Assembly (NCBI RefSeq): GCF_016907795.1
Contig: NZ_JAFBCR010000001.1
Coordinates: 558,001 to 622,000, forward strand
Length of the DNA: 64,000 nt
Direction of reading: 5' to 3'
Origin: Kocuria palustris
Lineage (GTDB): Bacteria > Actinomycetota > Actinomycetes > Actinomycetales > Micrococcaceae
Positions 35,754-43,986 of this stretch are shown piece by piece (position 1 is the first letter of the stretch; each line of letters begins with the position of its first letter). Under the pieces are notes generated by a model. The model was not told where the DNA came from. It saw only the letters and a list, made by a program, of their open reading frames with translations, and made no database searches. The position numbers and the translations under genes are program-made.

Positions 35754-36727
35754 AGGTACTCCCGAACGGTGACGGCGAGCTGCCAGAGGTCTTCGACGGT
35801 GAACAGCAGGCCTTCGAGCTGGCCTGGATTGTCGAACTGTGGGAAATGGGTGCCCATCGTGGTGAACGGCGCAGCTTCCGGCGGGACCCGATCCGTTGCC
35901 ACGCTGACTCCGACGCCGGCCCGCGAACTCTCTTCCACCCACAGCTCGGCGAGTTCGCTGCCCAACTGTCCCACCAGCCCAGGCTGTTCGGCGTAGCTCT
36001 TGGTGAGCTTCGCTAGATACTTGCCGCCCTTCTTACGAAGCTGGCGGTAGGCCTTCCCTGTGGTTCCGGACATCGGCGCTGTTCCGGTGAGCTTCTTCAT
36101 CTCCCAGAGGCAGAAGGATGTGTCTCCCCCGGTCAGGGACTCGTACAGCGCCAGACCGTCTGCTCCCTGCTCAGTCACGCCGAACTTCGGTGACTCCAGG
36201 TTCAAAATCGCACGGTGGTCCTCGGCGAACTCGGACAGGTGGAGGTACCAGAGCCATTCGCCCACGTGTCCGAGTAGATGGTCCGCCGGGGGCTTGACGC
36301 CGCCGGGCAATCCGAAGACGTCGTCGATGAACAGTTCAACCAGCCTGGCGTCTTTCCCCGACAGCTTCGTCTCGGTGGTGATGGCCGTGTGCCAAATGTC
36401 GAAGGCGTTACCGCCTCCGGTGCGGGCCCGCATGACCGCTTGCGCCAAGATCCAGGCGATCGCGGCACGTTTGTCATCAGGTAAGGCCAGAACCTTCGCG
36501 TGATGCCAGCGACAAACCCCGCCAATGACAGCGTCGTCAAGCGCGGCGTCCGCGAAGGCGTGAAGCCTGTCGCCCTGAGCGCCCGCAGTCGCCAGGGCGA
36601 GGATTGCCGGGATCGGAATCGGTACTGGCTCGGGAACGACTGCCTTTGCCTTGGCTGCGGAGGCCGTCGCGACCTTGTTGGCAGCCTTCTTCCCTTGCTT
36701 CTTGGCCGGCGTCGATGTCGCGCTCAC
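35738..36727 (-). CDS. HamA-like nuclease (DUF1837-like), partner of the helicase
   Basis: A GTG start at 36727 is chosen because AAGGAGG lies nine bases upstream; an ATG at 36748 would place that ribosome site inside the gene. The 329-residue product has a Lys/Ala-rich N-terminal tail. A helical region ('DDKRAAIAWILAQAVMRA') and a PD-(D/E)xK-like site follow, with Asp190 in 'EQGADGLALYE' and Glu209-x-Lys211 in 'LWEMKKL'. HamA proteins of Hachiman systems carry such a DExK nuclease site, held inactive by HamB. The 16-base overlap with the helicase implies coupled translation. It could also be another PD-(D/E)xK effector of the AbpA type. Confidence 0.6.
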   Translation of the reverse strand: MSATSTPAKKQGKKAANKVATASAAKAKAVVPEPVPIPIPAILALATAGAQGDRLHAFADAALDDAVIGGVCRWHHAKVLALPDDKRAAIAWILAQAVMRARTGGGNAFDIWHTAITTETKLSGKDARLVELFIDDVFGLPGGVKPPADHLLGHVGEWLWYLHLSEFAEDHRAILNLESPKFGVTEQGADGLALYESLTGGDTSFCLWEMKKLTGTAPMSGTTGKAYRQLRKKGGKYLAKLTKSYAEQPGLVGQLGSELAELWVEESSRAGVGVSVATDRVPPEAAPFTTMGTHFPQFDNPGQLEGLLFTVEDLWQLAVTVREYLWTAL

Positions 36728-37027
36728 CGCGTGTTTCCTCCTTCGCATCCGGCAGACGCCGCGTCAGACGCCACAACGGTCCGAGCATATCGGCAGACGG
36801 CACTGCGGTGCCTCCCAGCCGTGGTGACGGCGAGCGGGGCGCAGCGGAATGACTGCGTCAATCTGCCGCGAAGGTTCTGCTTCGTATCCGGCATGACTCC
36901 AGTCATATCGGTCGCCGACGGACAGGTCCGCCGAGGTTTCGGCGAAGTGTGCGCGCTAGGATGCTTGCATCCATTCGGGGTGTACCTTCCATTGGCCACT
37001 GAGGCTCCAGAGATCTCAACTACACCC
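36728..37027. other. Upstream region of the nuclease-helicase operon
   Basis: Contains the strong AAGGAGG ribosome site at its left end. No gene is recognised in the remainder; the promoter of the leftward operon should lie here, but I cannot assign boxes with confidence. Confidence 0.4.
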
Positions 37028-38293
37028 TGAATCGGCCCGGGTTTGCTGCCTCTGCTGTTTGAGACCGGAAGGATGGACAGCATGCCGAAGAAGATCGATC
37101 CCCAGCTGCGCGCCAGATGAGTGCGGCTCGTGCAAGAGCACGCGCAACCGTACCCGACCGTGACCGATGCCGTGGCCGCGGTGGCCCGCCAGGAGGGGTC
37201 TCGAACGAGTCCGTGCGCCGCTGGCTGGCCCAAGCCGACGTCGACGACGGGACCCGTCCCGGCGTCACGAGCGTGAAGTCCGCCGAGGTCCAGCGTCTCA
37301 AGGCGCAGAACAAGCATCTTCGCGAGGACAGTGACATTCTGCGTCGGGCCTCGATCTTCTTCGCGGGGGAGCTCGACCCCCGCAACCGCTGATCCTTGCC
37401 TTCATCGACGAGATGAGAGCCGAAGGCTACGCAGTCGAGTCGATCTGCGGGCCCTGGATCAACAGGGCCTGAGGATTGCTGCACGCACTTACTGAGCCTG
37501 GAGGCGTCCGGCCCGTATCGCGGCCCGGACCGTCATAGACGCCTTGGTCGAAGATAAGATCCGTGCTCTGGTCTGGGCCGTGAATCCGGTTACCGGGCAG
37601 CTGATGATGACGCCAGAAGGTCTCTACAGGCGCAGGAAGTGGCTCGCGCTATTGCGCCGCCAAGCAGGTCTGGCCGGCACTTCCCGTGGAGCAGTCGACC
37701 GCGCGATGCACAGTCTCGGGCTCGAGGGAATCCGCCGGTCGAAGAAGCTGCGCACCACTACCCCCCCCCCCCCCCCCCCCCGGGGCCGATGGCAGACGTG
37801 CCGGTGACCTTCTGAATCGTGATTTCAGCGCAGCAGCGCCAGATCGTGTGTGGGTCGCGACTTCACTTATGTGAGGACCTGGGCCGGGTTGGTCTATGTC
37901 GCGTTCGTCGTGGACGTGTTCGCCCAGCGCGTTGTCGGCTGGCACGCCAGCTCGAGCATGCGCACCGATCTCGTGATGACTCCGCTGCGGATCGCGCAGT
38001 GGCAGCGCGATCGTGAAGGGCACCCTGTCTCGCCCGGTGCTCTGATCAGTGACAGTGACGCGGGAGCTCAATACACATCTGTTCGCTACACCGAGCATTT
38101 GGCTTTGGAGGGCATCGAGCCCTCGATCGGCAGCGTCGGCGATGCGTATGACAACGCGCTCATGGAGACCGTGAAGGGCCTGTTCAAGACCGAGTGCATC
38201 CGCACCACGGTGTTCCACGCCGGCCCCTACAGGACACTCTCCGATATTGAGTTCGCGACCGCAGCCTGTGGGGAGTGGTACAACAACAATTAG
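37028..38293 (+). pseudogene. Decayed IS3-family element (orfA and orfB broken)
   Basis: An IS3-type end (TGAATCGGCCCGGGTTTGCT) is followed by orfA at ATG 37083 ('MPKKIDPQLRAR'), which hits an in-frame TGA after 12 codons. orfA resumes as 'VRLVQEHAQPYP' and shifts frame before 'VSNESVRRWLAQADVDD'. orfB pieces are spread over frames: 'DKIRALVWAVNP' (a degenerate HTH_21 part), 'TYVRTWAGLVYVAFVVDVFA' (DDE Asp region), 'LISDSDAGAQYTSVRY' and 'GDAYDNALMETVKGLFKTE' (Glu), ending near 38293. A 21-base C run lies in the middle. It cannot encode a working transposase as written. Confidence 0.88.
37761..37781. repeat. Homopolymer run of 21 C
   Basis: Twenty-one consecutive C residues inside the decayed IS3 orfB, followed by GGGG. 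Such a run is exceptional in this genome window; nothing else here approaches it. It may be a slippage-prone tract or an assembly artefact at a hard-to-read place. Confidence 0.9.
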
Positions 38294-38449
38294 CGGCTAC
38301 ACGGCACGCTGGAAATGTTCACCCCGACAAATTCTAACACGCTGCACTAAGAGGCCCTCATCCAAGCCCGCGAACCCGTAAATTAGCTACAGAGGACCAG
38401 ACCCGATTCAATCAGAGCGCATCAAGAGTCCATTGCCTTCTTCGAGCCC

Positions 38450-39622
38450 TTAAGAATTCGGGTCCGAGAGCATCCGAGACTTGGCTATTTGAAATTCCTC
38501 ATCAGTAAGTACGCCAGTCTTTCGAAGCTCTCCCAGCTTCGCGAGCTGGGAGACAAGATCGTTTGCCGATTCTGTCGCCGGCCGCCCCCCTGAGGGAGCC
38601 ATTGGAGCGGGGGCGGAAACAACAGGCCGCTTTGCGTCTGCGATTCGTCGACGCAGTTCCGACATTTCAGCATGGGCGCTTAAATATTCGCGATTGTCGA
38701 TAGGCAAGGTATTGCTGAGGGTCCACGGATCGCCGGCATCCGCATTGCGACCTTTTGAGGCTCCTCGCCAGAAGTCATGATTCTCGGTCCCCCGATAGGA
38801 GGCGGTTAGAATCTCGAGCACGCTTCCAAATGGTTGTTTATTGAACTCAATGGCGTTAATGTCATGGAAGTAGAAGGTCGCACTTCGACCTCCAAACATT
38901 GCCCCGGCCATAAATCCCTGCATATTCCCAGCCTTGACGACCATAAGCCGGTCATCAAAGCAAGCCAAACAGCCAGCCTGAAAACTTTTCAATATAAACC
39001 ACGGCTCTTCCCCATCGTGACAATGCTGCAGAATTATCAGCCCGCTCGCCTTGTTGGGTGAGCCATTTGGAAGGCGCGTGTTGGGCCATGTCTTCGTCGC
39101 AGCTCGTTCCTTGAGGGAGCGTTGATAATCTGCCCCTACTATTGCAGAAGCTTCCCGCTCAGCGACCTCAACCTTACGCGCCTCTTTAGCAATTTCTTTC
39201 TGCGACGGCACATATTCAGCAGCAAGCTCCTTACGGCGATCCACCCAGGCGTGCCATGCTTCGATATTCGATCCGAGTCTCGGAAAAATATCCAATGCTG
39301 CCTTGAGCGCGAATCGCTCCTCTGAATTCAGTTTCTGAATCGAAATATCACGCGCATCGCCGTTAAGGCGAATGATCACTCCGCCCTTCTTGGTGTCACT
39401 GTACCCAGCGACATCACGATACATAAACCGTTGCTCAATCTTCGACCACAGGAATCCAGCGAATCCGTATGTAGTTAAATAAAAGCTGTTCAGCCCATCA
39501 CTGATTCCCGGACAATTTCCGATAAAGAATACTTCTTCACCAGGATCGAGGTTCGCCATTCTCTTGGCAAGTGATTTCGGCTTGTTATCAAACTTCGCAG
39601 CCTCGGTGATCTCAGGTTCCAT
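38450..39622 (-). CDS. PH-like and SHOCT domain protein, AT-rich
   Basis: This 390-residue protein starts at ATG 39622 after a GGAGAGGTGGAG leader. The first half holds a bacterial PH-like region ('DPGEEVFFIGNCPGISDG', 'GVIIRLNGDARDISIQ'), and the middle a second PH-like part ('GRSATFYFHDINAIEFNK', 'ILTASYRGTENHDFW'). A charged coiled segment lies between them. The C-terminal 32 residues are a SHOCT domain ('QLAKLGELRKTGVLTDEEFQ'). SHOCT domains mediate oligomerisation or tethering to membranes; the PH folds may bind lipids or peptides. Codon use is clearly more AT-rich than the chromosome, so it is a foreign gene. Function unknown. Confidence 0.75.
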   Translation of the reverse strand: MEPEITEAAKFDNKPKSLAKRMANLDPGEEVFFIGNCPGISDGLNSFYLTTYGFAGFLWSKIEQRFMYRDVAGYSDTKKGGVIIRLNGDARDISIQKLNSEERFALKAALDIFPRLGSNIEAWHAWVDRRKELAAEYVPSQKEIAKEARKVEVAEREASAIVGADYQRSLKERAATKTWPNTRLPNGSPNKASGLIILQHCHDGEEPWFILKSFQAGCLACFDDRLMVVKAGNMQGFMAGAMFGGRSATFYFHDINAIEFNKQPFGSVLEILTASYRGTENHDFWRGASKGRNADAGDPWTLSNTLPIDNREYLSAHAEMSELRRRIADAKRPVVSAPAPMAPSGGRPATESANDLVSQLAKLGELRKTGVLTDEEFQIAKSRMLSDPNS

Positions 39623-39689
39623 GCACTCCACCTCTCCATAGCAGCCTTCGGCACATTCTAACCCGGTTTGGGATGTTTCACGCAGTCCG

Positions 39690-40070
39690 TTCGGCGCCCA
39701 TTTCAACCGCCACCGGCCCCACCGGTTGCTCCCCCACCGAGCGACCCCGCACCCCGCCTCCACGACCCGACCCAAAGCAGCCGCCAACACCATCGCCACA
39801 GCCCAGATCCACGACCGGGTGCGCACCGACCGCATCGACAAAGCAGGCGTAGTGACCCTGCGGCACAAAGGCCGACTGCACCACATCGGGATCGGACGAA
39901 CCTACGCAGGAACCTACGTCCTGCTGCTCGTGCACGGCCTGGAAATCCGTGTCATCGACGCCGCCACCGGAGAGATCCTCCGCGAGCTCACTCTCAACCC
40001 GAACCGCGACTACCAGCCCACCGGCAAGCCATACGGACCACAACGCCACAGACCCCGGAAAGACGAATAG
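39690..40070 (+). pseudogene. 3' remnant of a larger IS481-type transposase
   Basis: In frame from about 39690 to the TAG at 40068 one reads 'AHFNRHRPHR', an Arg/Lys/Pro linker, then 'RVRTDRIDKAGVVTLRHKGR' followed by 'LHHIGIGRTYAGTYVLLLVH' and 'LNPNRDYQPTGKP'. This is the C-terminal beta-rich tail of long IS481/integrase-type transposases. The catalytic core is missing. It abuts the start of the AT-rich PH/SHOCT gene and the tRNA-Pro region. Confidence 0.8.
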
Positions 40071-40101
40071 CCGAACCTACGAAAACCGTAGGTTCGGCTA
40101 T
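40067..40101. terminator. Perfect 15-bp hairpin
   Basis: ATAGCCGAACCTACG and CGTAGGTTCGGCTAT pair perfectly around AAAAC, overlapping the stop of the IS481 remnant and lying 23 bases beyond the 3' end of tRNA-Pro. It can terminate transcription from either side, including the tRNA transcript. Confidence 0.75.
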
Positions 40102-40123
40102 TCCGATGTCGTGCGACATCACA

Positions 40124-40200
40124 TGGTCGGGATGACAGGATTTGAACCTGCGACCCCCTGACCCCCAGTCAGGTGCGCTACCAAGCTGCGCCACATCCCG
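40124..40200 (-). tRNA. tRNA-Pro (anticodon GGG)
   Basis: Reading the minus strand from 40200, the acceptor CGGGATG pairs with CATCCCG. The D arm has GCGCAGCTTGGTAGCGC. The anticodon arm CTGACTGGGGGTCAG has a GGG anticodon, and the T arm GCAGGTTCAAATCCTGT ends in an encoded CCA (40126-40124). The 3' end faces the accessory region on the left, the usual orientation for island integration at tRNA genes. Confidence 0.95.
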
Positions 40201-40272
40201 TGGACGTTGCCGTCCACTGCACCCGGATCGCTCCGAGCACTCGCAGTACTGTACCCCACCGCCGGGCCAAGT

Positions 40273-43188
40273 TCACATCGACGCGTCCGGCGACGTCGGG
40301 CGCAGGAAGTACTCGTACAAGCTGTCGTCCAGCGGCGCCTCAAGTTCCAGCTTCATTGTCACCACGTCCAGCATCTTCCCGGACCCGCCGGGCATCTGCG
40401 TCTGCTCGGCCTCCCGCGGGGCGGCCTGGCCCAGGTAGAAGAAGTCGGTGCCCTCGGCGTCGTCCTTCTTGGCGAACACGTGCAGCGGGACCTCGTCGGC
40501 GGCGATCGCCCGCTCGTCGCGCGACTGCAGCGTCTTGCGGCTGCGGGTGTACCAGCGCACCGTCGACGGATCGAGCAGCTCGTCCTCGTACTTGGTGGAC
40601 GCGGACACGTCGTCGTCCTTGTGGTACGTGATGAAGATCGGGCAGGTCTGCGTGGCGGCGTCGATCTTGTACCCGAAGATCACGCCCTGCTGGTTCGACT
40701 CCCACCCCAGCAGCCGGCACACGTCCTTGCGCGAGTACCGCTGACCCTGCTGCAGCTCGCTGCGCCAGCCGTGGCGGTGCCGCGCCAGGTACAGCCCGGT
40801 CTCGATCGCATCACGCACGTGGGCCCGGAACGTCTCGTCAGCCTCCCATTCGGCCAGGAACGCCTCCGAGAGCCGGTACCGCTCCCCCGTCGTCTCGACG
40901 ACGCCCGCCCCGCCGTACTTCGTCGTCTCCTGCTGCGTGAAGAACCGGTAGGACAGCACCCGCTCGCTCGACAGCACCGTGCGGGCGTCGTCGGCCAGCC
41001 CTTGGGCGCGCAGCAGGTCGCGAAACTCGGGGCGGGTCAGGGATTGGCCGTCGAGCAGCGCCTGCAGCAGCAGGAGCTCGTGCGGGCGTTTCCCAGGGAG
41101 CAGCTCGTGATCCAGGAACGCCAGGAACCCGCGCTGCTGCCGGGTGGGTGCCGCATCGGCGGCTTTGGCCTTCACCAGGAAGTCCCAGTACGACGTCGCC
41201 CGGGCCGTCGCCAGCACCACGGGATCCACGGTCTCGAACCGGGCGAAGTCCATGAGCCACGGCTGCTGCCCCAGCCGCTGGTGCATCTCGCGGTACGCGG
41301 TCTTGAGGTTGGCCAGCGAATCGAGGTTCGTCTCGGAGATGGAGCGCAGGATGGCGTCGCGGGAGATCTCGTCGAAGTTCACGGACGACAAGCCCGAGAT
41401 CGCCCCGGCTGTCTGCGCGCCCAGGACCTGACGCCGCAACTGGTCCTTGCTCAGTGACGAATCCCCGAACAGCGCCATGGGGATCATGTAGTTGTTCGTG
41501 TAGTTGCCGATGAAGTCGATGACCCGCAGATGGTCCTTGCCCTCGGCCAGCCGCAGCCCGCGCCCGAGCTGCTGAGTGAAGATGATCCGCGACTGCGTCT
41601 GGCGCATCATCACCACCTGATTCAGCGACGGGATGTCGATGCCCTCGTTGAAGATGTCGACCGTCAGGATGTAATCGAGCTCGCCGGCTTCCAGGCGTTC
41701 GACGACGGCCGCCCTCTCCTGCTGCGACTGCGCACCCGTCAGGGCTTCCGTCCTCAGCCGCCGACCGTTGACCGCGGAGAGATTCAGCAGCTCGTTGAGC
41801 TCGCGTGCTTCTTCCACGCGGCTGCAGAAGATCAGCCCGCGCACCTCGCCATTGTGTCCATAGCGCTCGATCATCCGCAGCAGGTGGTGCACGCGCTCTG
41901 GAGCCACGAGCCGGGAGAGCTGGGCGGTCTCGTCGACGGTGGTGCCGTCCTCGTACTGGAAGTCCTGCACGCCGTAGTAATGGAACGGCACGAGCATGTC
42001 GGCTTCCAGCGCTGCCTGTAGGCGGATCTCGTAGGCCACGTTGTGATCGAAGAGCTCGAACACGTCGACGGCATCCGTGCGCTCCGGAGTGGCGGTGAGC
42101 CCCAGGAGGAAATCGGGGGTGAGCCGATCGATCATCTCCCGGTAGGTGCGCGAGCCGGAACGATGCACCTCATCGATCATCACGTAATCGAAGCCGGCGG
42201 CCTCGATCTCCTCCAGCGCCCCAGGACGGGAGATCGACTGGATCGTGGCGAAGACATACCGGCGGTCCAGTTCCCGCCGCTGGGCCACGAACTTGCCGAA
42301 CTGATCTGCCGGCTCTTCGAGCACGCGTCGGAACTCGCTGAGCGCCTTGTCCACGATCTGTTCGCGGTGCACCACGAACAGCATCTTGCGCGGCTTGGCC
42401 TGCCGCACTTCCAGCGCGCCCAGGATCGTCTTGCCGGTGCCCGTCGCGGAGATGACCAGGGCCCGCCGCTCCCCCGCCAGGCGCAGCCGCTCGATCCGCT
42501 CGAGCGCCTCCTCCTGCATGGAGTTGGGCACGATCGTCGTCGGGATCCCCGACGACGCCGGCGGGAGGAAGCCGTCGACGGGAGCTGCCACGAGCTGCGG
42601 GCGCTGCGCGTACTCGATTGCGTAGGCGTCGATGAGCTCACCGGTGAGCACGACGGCCTCGTCGATCTGTCGGTCCACGGCGGTGCGCAGCTGCTCGGCG
42701 ATATCGCCCTCGGGCAGCGCGGAGAAGCGCAGGTTCCACTCGCGATTGCGCAGCAGCGCGTTCGACGTCAGGTTCGAGCTGCCGATGATCGCGGTGGTGC
42801 CCAGGTCCTGGTCGAAGACGTAGCCCTTGGAGTGGAAACCGCGCTTGGGATCCAGGTGGGCGTACACCTCGATGCCTGGCAGGGCGAGCAGCTCCCGCAG
42901 CGCGTCCGGGGCGTTGAAGTTGAGGTAGGTGGAGGTGACGATCCGCCCGGTGCCGCCGGCAGCCACGAAGTCGAGCAGCGGCTGCTTGAGCATCGCCAGG
43001 GCATCGGTGGTCACGAACGCGACGGAGAACAGGAAGCTGCGGGAGCGGCGCAGCTCGTCGAGGATGCCGCGCAGCATCGTGTTCTCGTCGTCGTTGGAGA
43101 TCAGCACCGGGTGGTGCAGCTGCTCCGAGGCGGTCTGCCTGTCCAGGAAGCCGAAGGCAGTGTCGGCGCGGAGCGCCTCGCGCTTCAT
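40273..43188 (-). CDS. PLD-nuclease/SF2 helicase/DUF3427 protein
   Basis: This 971-residue protein has three parts. An N-terminal PLD-like nuclease contains 'RGFHSKGYVFD' (H119-x-K121) and 'IIGSSNLTSNAL' (135-146). An SF2 helicase follows with Walker A 'ISATGTGKT' (246-254), 'MIDEVHRSG', 'GLTATPERTD' and 'FTQQLGRGLRLAEGKDHL'. The C-terminal ~350-residue region is of DUF3427 type ('LGWESNQQGVIFGYKID', 'CPIFITYHKD'). Its ATG overlaps the NUDIX stop (ATGA). Proteins of this architecture recur next to NUDIX hydrolases; a role in handling foreign DNA is plausible but not demonstrated here. Codon use is chromosome-like. Confidence 0.9.
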   Translation of the reverse strand: MKREALRADTAFGFLDRQTASEQLHHPVLISNDDENTMLRGILDELRRSRSFLFSVAFVTTDALAMLKQPLLDFVAAGGTGRIVTSTYLNFNAPDALRELLALPGIEVYAHLDPKRGFHSKGYVFDQDLGTTAIIGSSNLTSNALLRNREWNLRFSALPEGDIAEQLRTAVDRQIDEAVVLTGELIDAYAIEYAQRPQLVAAPVDGFLPPASSGIPTTIVPNSMQEEALERIERLRLAGERRALVISATGTGKTILGALEVRQAKPRKMLFVVHREQIVDKALSEFRRVLEEPADQFGKFVAQRRELDRRYVFATIQSISRPGALEEIEAAGFDYVMIDEVHRSGSRTYREMIDRLTPDFLLGLTATPERTDAVDVFELFDHNVAYEIRLQAALEADMLVPFHYYGVQDFQYEDGTTVDETAQLSRLVAPERVHHLLRMIERYGHNGEVRGLIFCSRVEEARELNELLNLSAVNGRRLRTEALTGAQSQQERAAVVERLEAGELDYILTVDIFNEGIDIPSLNQVVMMRQTQSRIIFTQQLGRGLRLAEGKDHLRVIDFIGNYTNNYMIPMALFGDSSLSKDQLRRQVLGAQTAGAISGLSSVNFDEISRDAILRSISETNLDSLANLKTAYREMHQRLGQQPWLMDFARFETVDPVVLATARATSYWDFLVKAKAADAAPTRQQRGFLAFLDHELLPGKRPHELLLLQALLDGQSLTRPEFRDLLRAQGLADDARTVLSSERVLSYRFFTQQETTKYGGAGVVETTGERYRLSEAFLAEWEADETFRAHVRDAIETGLYLARHRHGWRSELQQGQRYSRKDVCRLLGWESNQQGVIFGYKIDAATQTCPIFITYHKDDDVSASTKYEDELLDPSTVRWYTRSRKTLQSRDERAIAADEVPLHVFAKKDDAEGTDFFYLGQAAPREAEQTQMPGGSGKMLDVVTMKLELEAPLDDSLYEYFLRPTSPDASM

Positions 43189-43583
43189 GCCTGCAGGTCC
43201 TGGATCACGCGCTCGACAGCGGGGATGTCCGCCGGCGCCCAGTCCAGCTCGCGCAGCTCAGCCGCAGGCACCCAGCGGATCTCGGAATGCTCTGTGAGCT
43301 GGGGTGTTCCCTCGCGCAGGGTGCAGTAGTAGGTGGCCAGGGAGACGAGGATCTTCTCGTACTCGTAGACCGTGGTCTCCACGTGCTCGCCGATCTCAGC
43401 GGTGCATTGCAGCTCCTCGACGAGCTCGCGCGCCAGCGCCTCCTCGGGCGTCTCCCCCGCCTCGATCTTCCCGCCAGGGAACTCCCACATGCCGGGCAGG
43501 CTCATCTGCTCGCTGCGCCGCGCAGCCAGCACCGACTGCCCGTCCACCAGTATGGCACCCACGACCTCGACCTGCTTTTTCAC
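43185..43583 (-). CDS. NUDIX (deoxy)nucleoside triphosphate pyrophosphohydrolase, MutT-like
   Basis: This 132-residue protein starts at GTG 43583, six bases after AGGAG. The NUDIX box spans residues 37-58 ('GGKIEAGETPEEALARELVE' plus 'EL'). The N-terminus 'VVGAILVDGQSVLAARRSE' and the WEFPGG lead-in are typical of MutT/8-oxo-dGTP or CTP pyrophosphatases. It overlaps the PLD-helicase gene by four bases, forming a two-gene operon. Confidence 0.92.
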   Translation of the reverse strand: MKKQVEVVGAILVDGQSVLAARRSEQMSLPGMWEFPGGKIEAGETPEEALARELVEELQCTAEIGEHVETTVYEYEKILVSLATYYCTLREGTPQLTEHSEIRWVPAAELRELDWAPADIPAVERVIQDLQA

Positions 43584-43986
43584 CCTGGCTCCTGCCCGTC
43601 GGTTCTGCCTGGGCCAGAGTGGCCCGGTCATGTGCAGCTTAAAAGATTCCTGCGACGGCGGGAGCCCTCCCGGATGACCAGGCCGTCACCAGAACGCGCT
43701 ACCGCGCATTGCATTTCGGCAGCAGACGGTCGTCAAAGGTCGCCATGCCTCAGCGCAAATAATCACCTCCCAGATACGCTCGGTTCACACATCCGACAAA
43801 GGCGATCTCAAAAATGTGCCGGAAAGTCATTGACGGAATCCAATTTTAAGCAACTAGATTCGACCTCGCTCCGTAAAACTACAGAGGATTACGCCTGCCC
43901 CATTTCTACCACCGGATACACCAGCAATTTCTGCCACAAACGAATAGAAAAGCAGTCTGCGGCGAGATCGAGACATCCATGTCATA
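43584..43986. other. Intergenic stretch, GC-rich left half, AT-rich right half
   Basis: No gene is seen. The composition change near 43,750 marks the border of the AT-rich insert carrying the HEPN protein gene. The promoter of the NUDIX operon should be near the left edge. Confidence 0.4.

Noticed and set aside
21550-40123. CRISPR array or prophage within the accessory region
   Set aside because: No regularly spaced direct repeats and no phage structural, integrase or lysis genes are visible; the mobility genes are all IS transposases.
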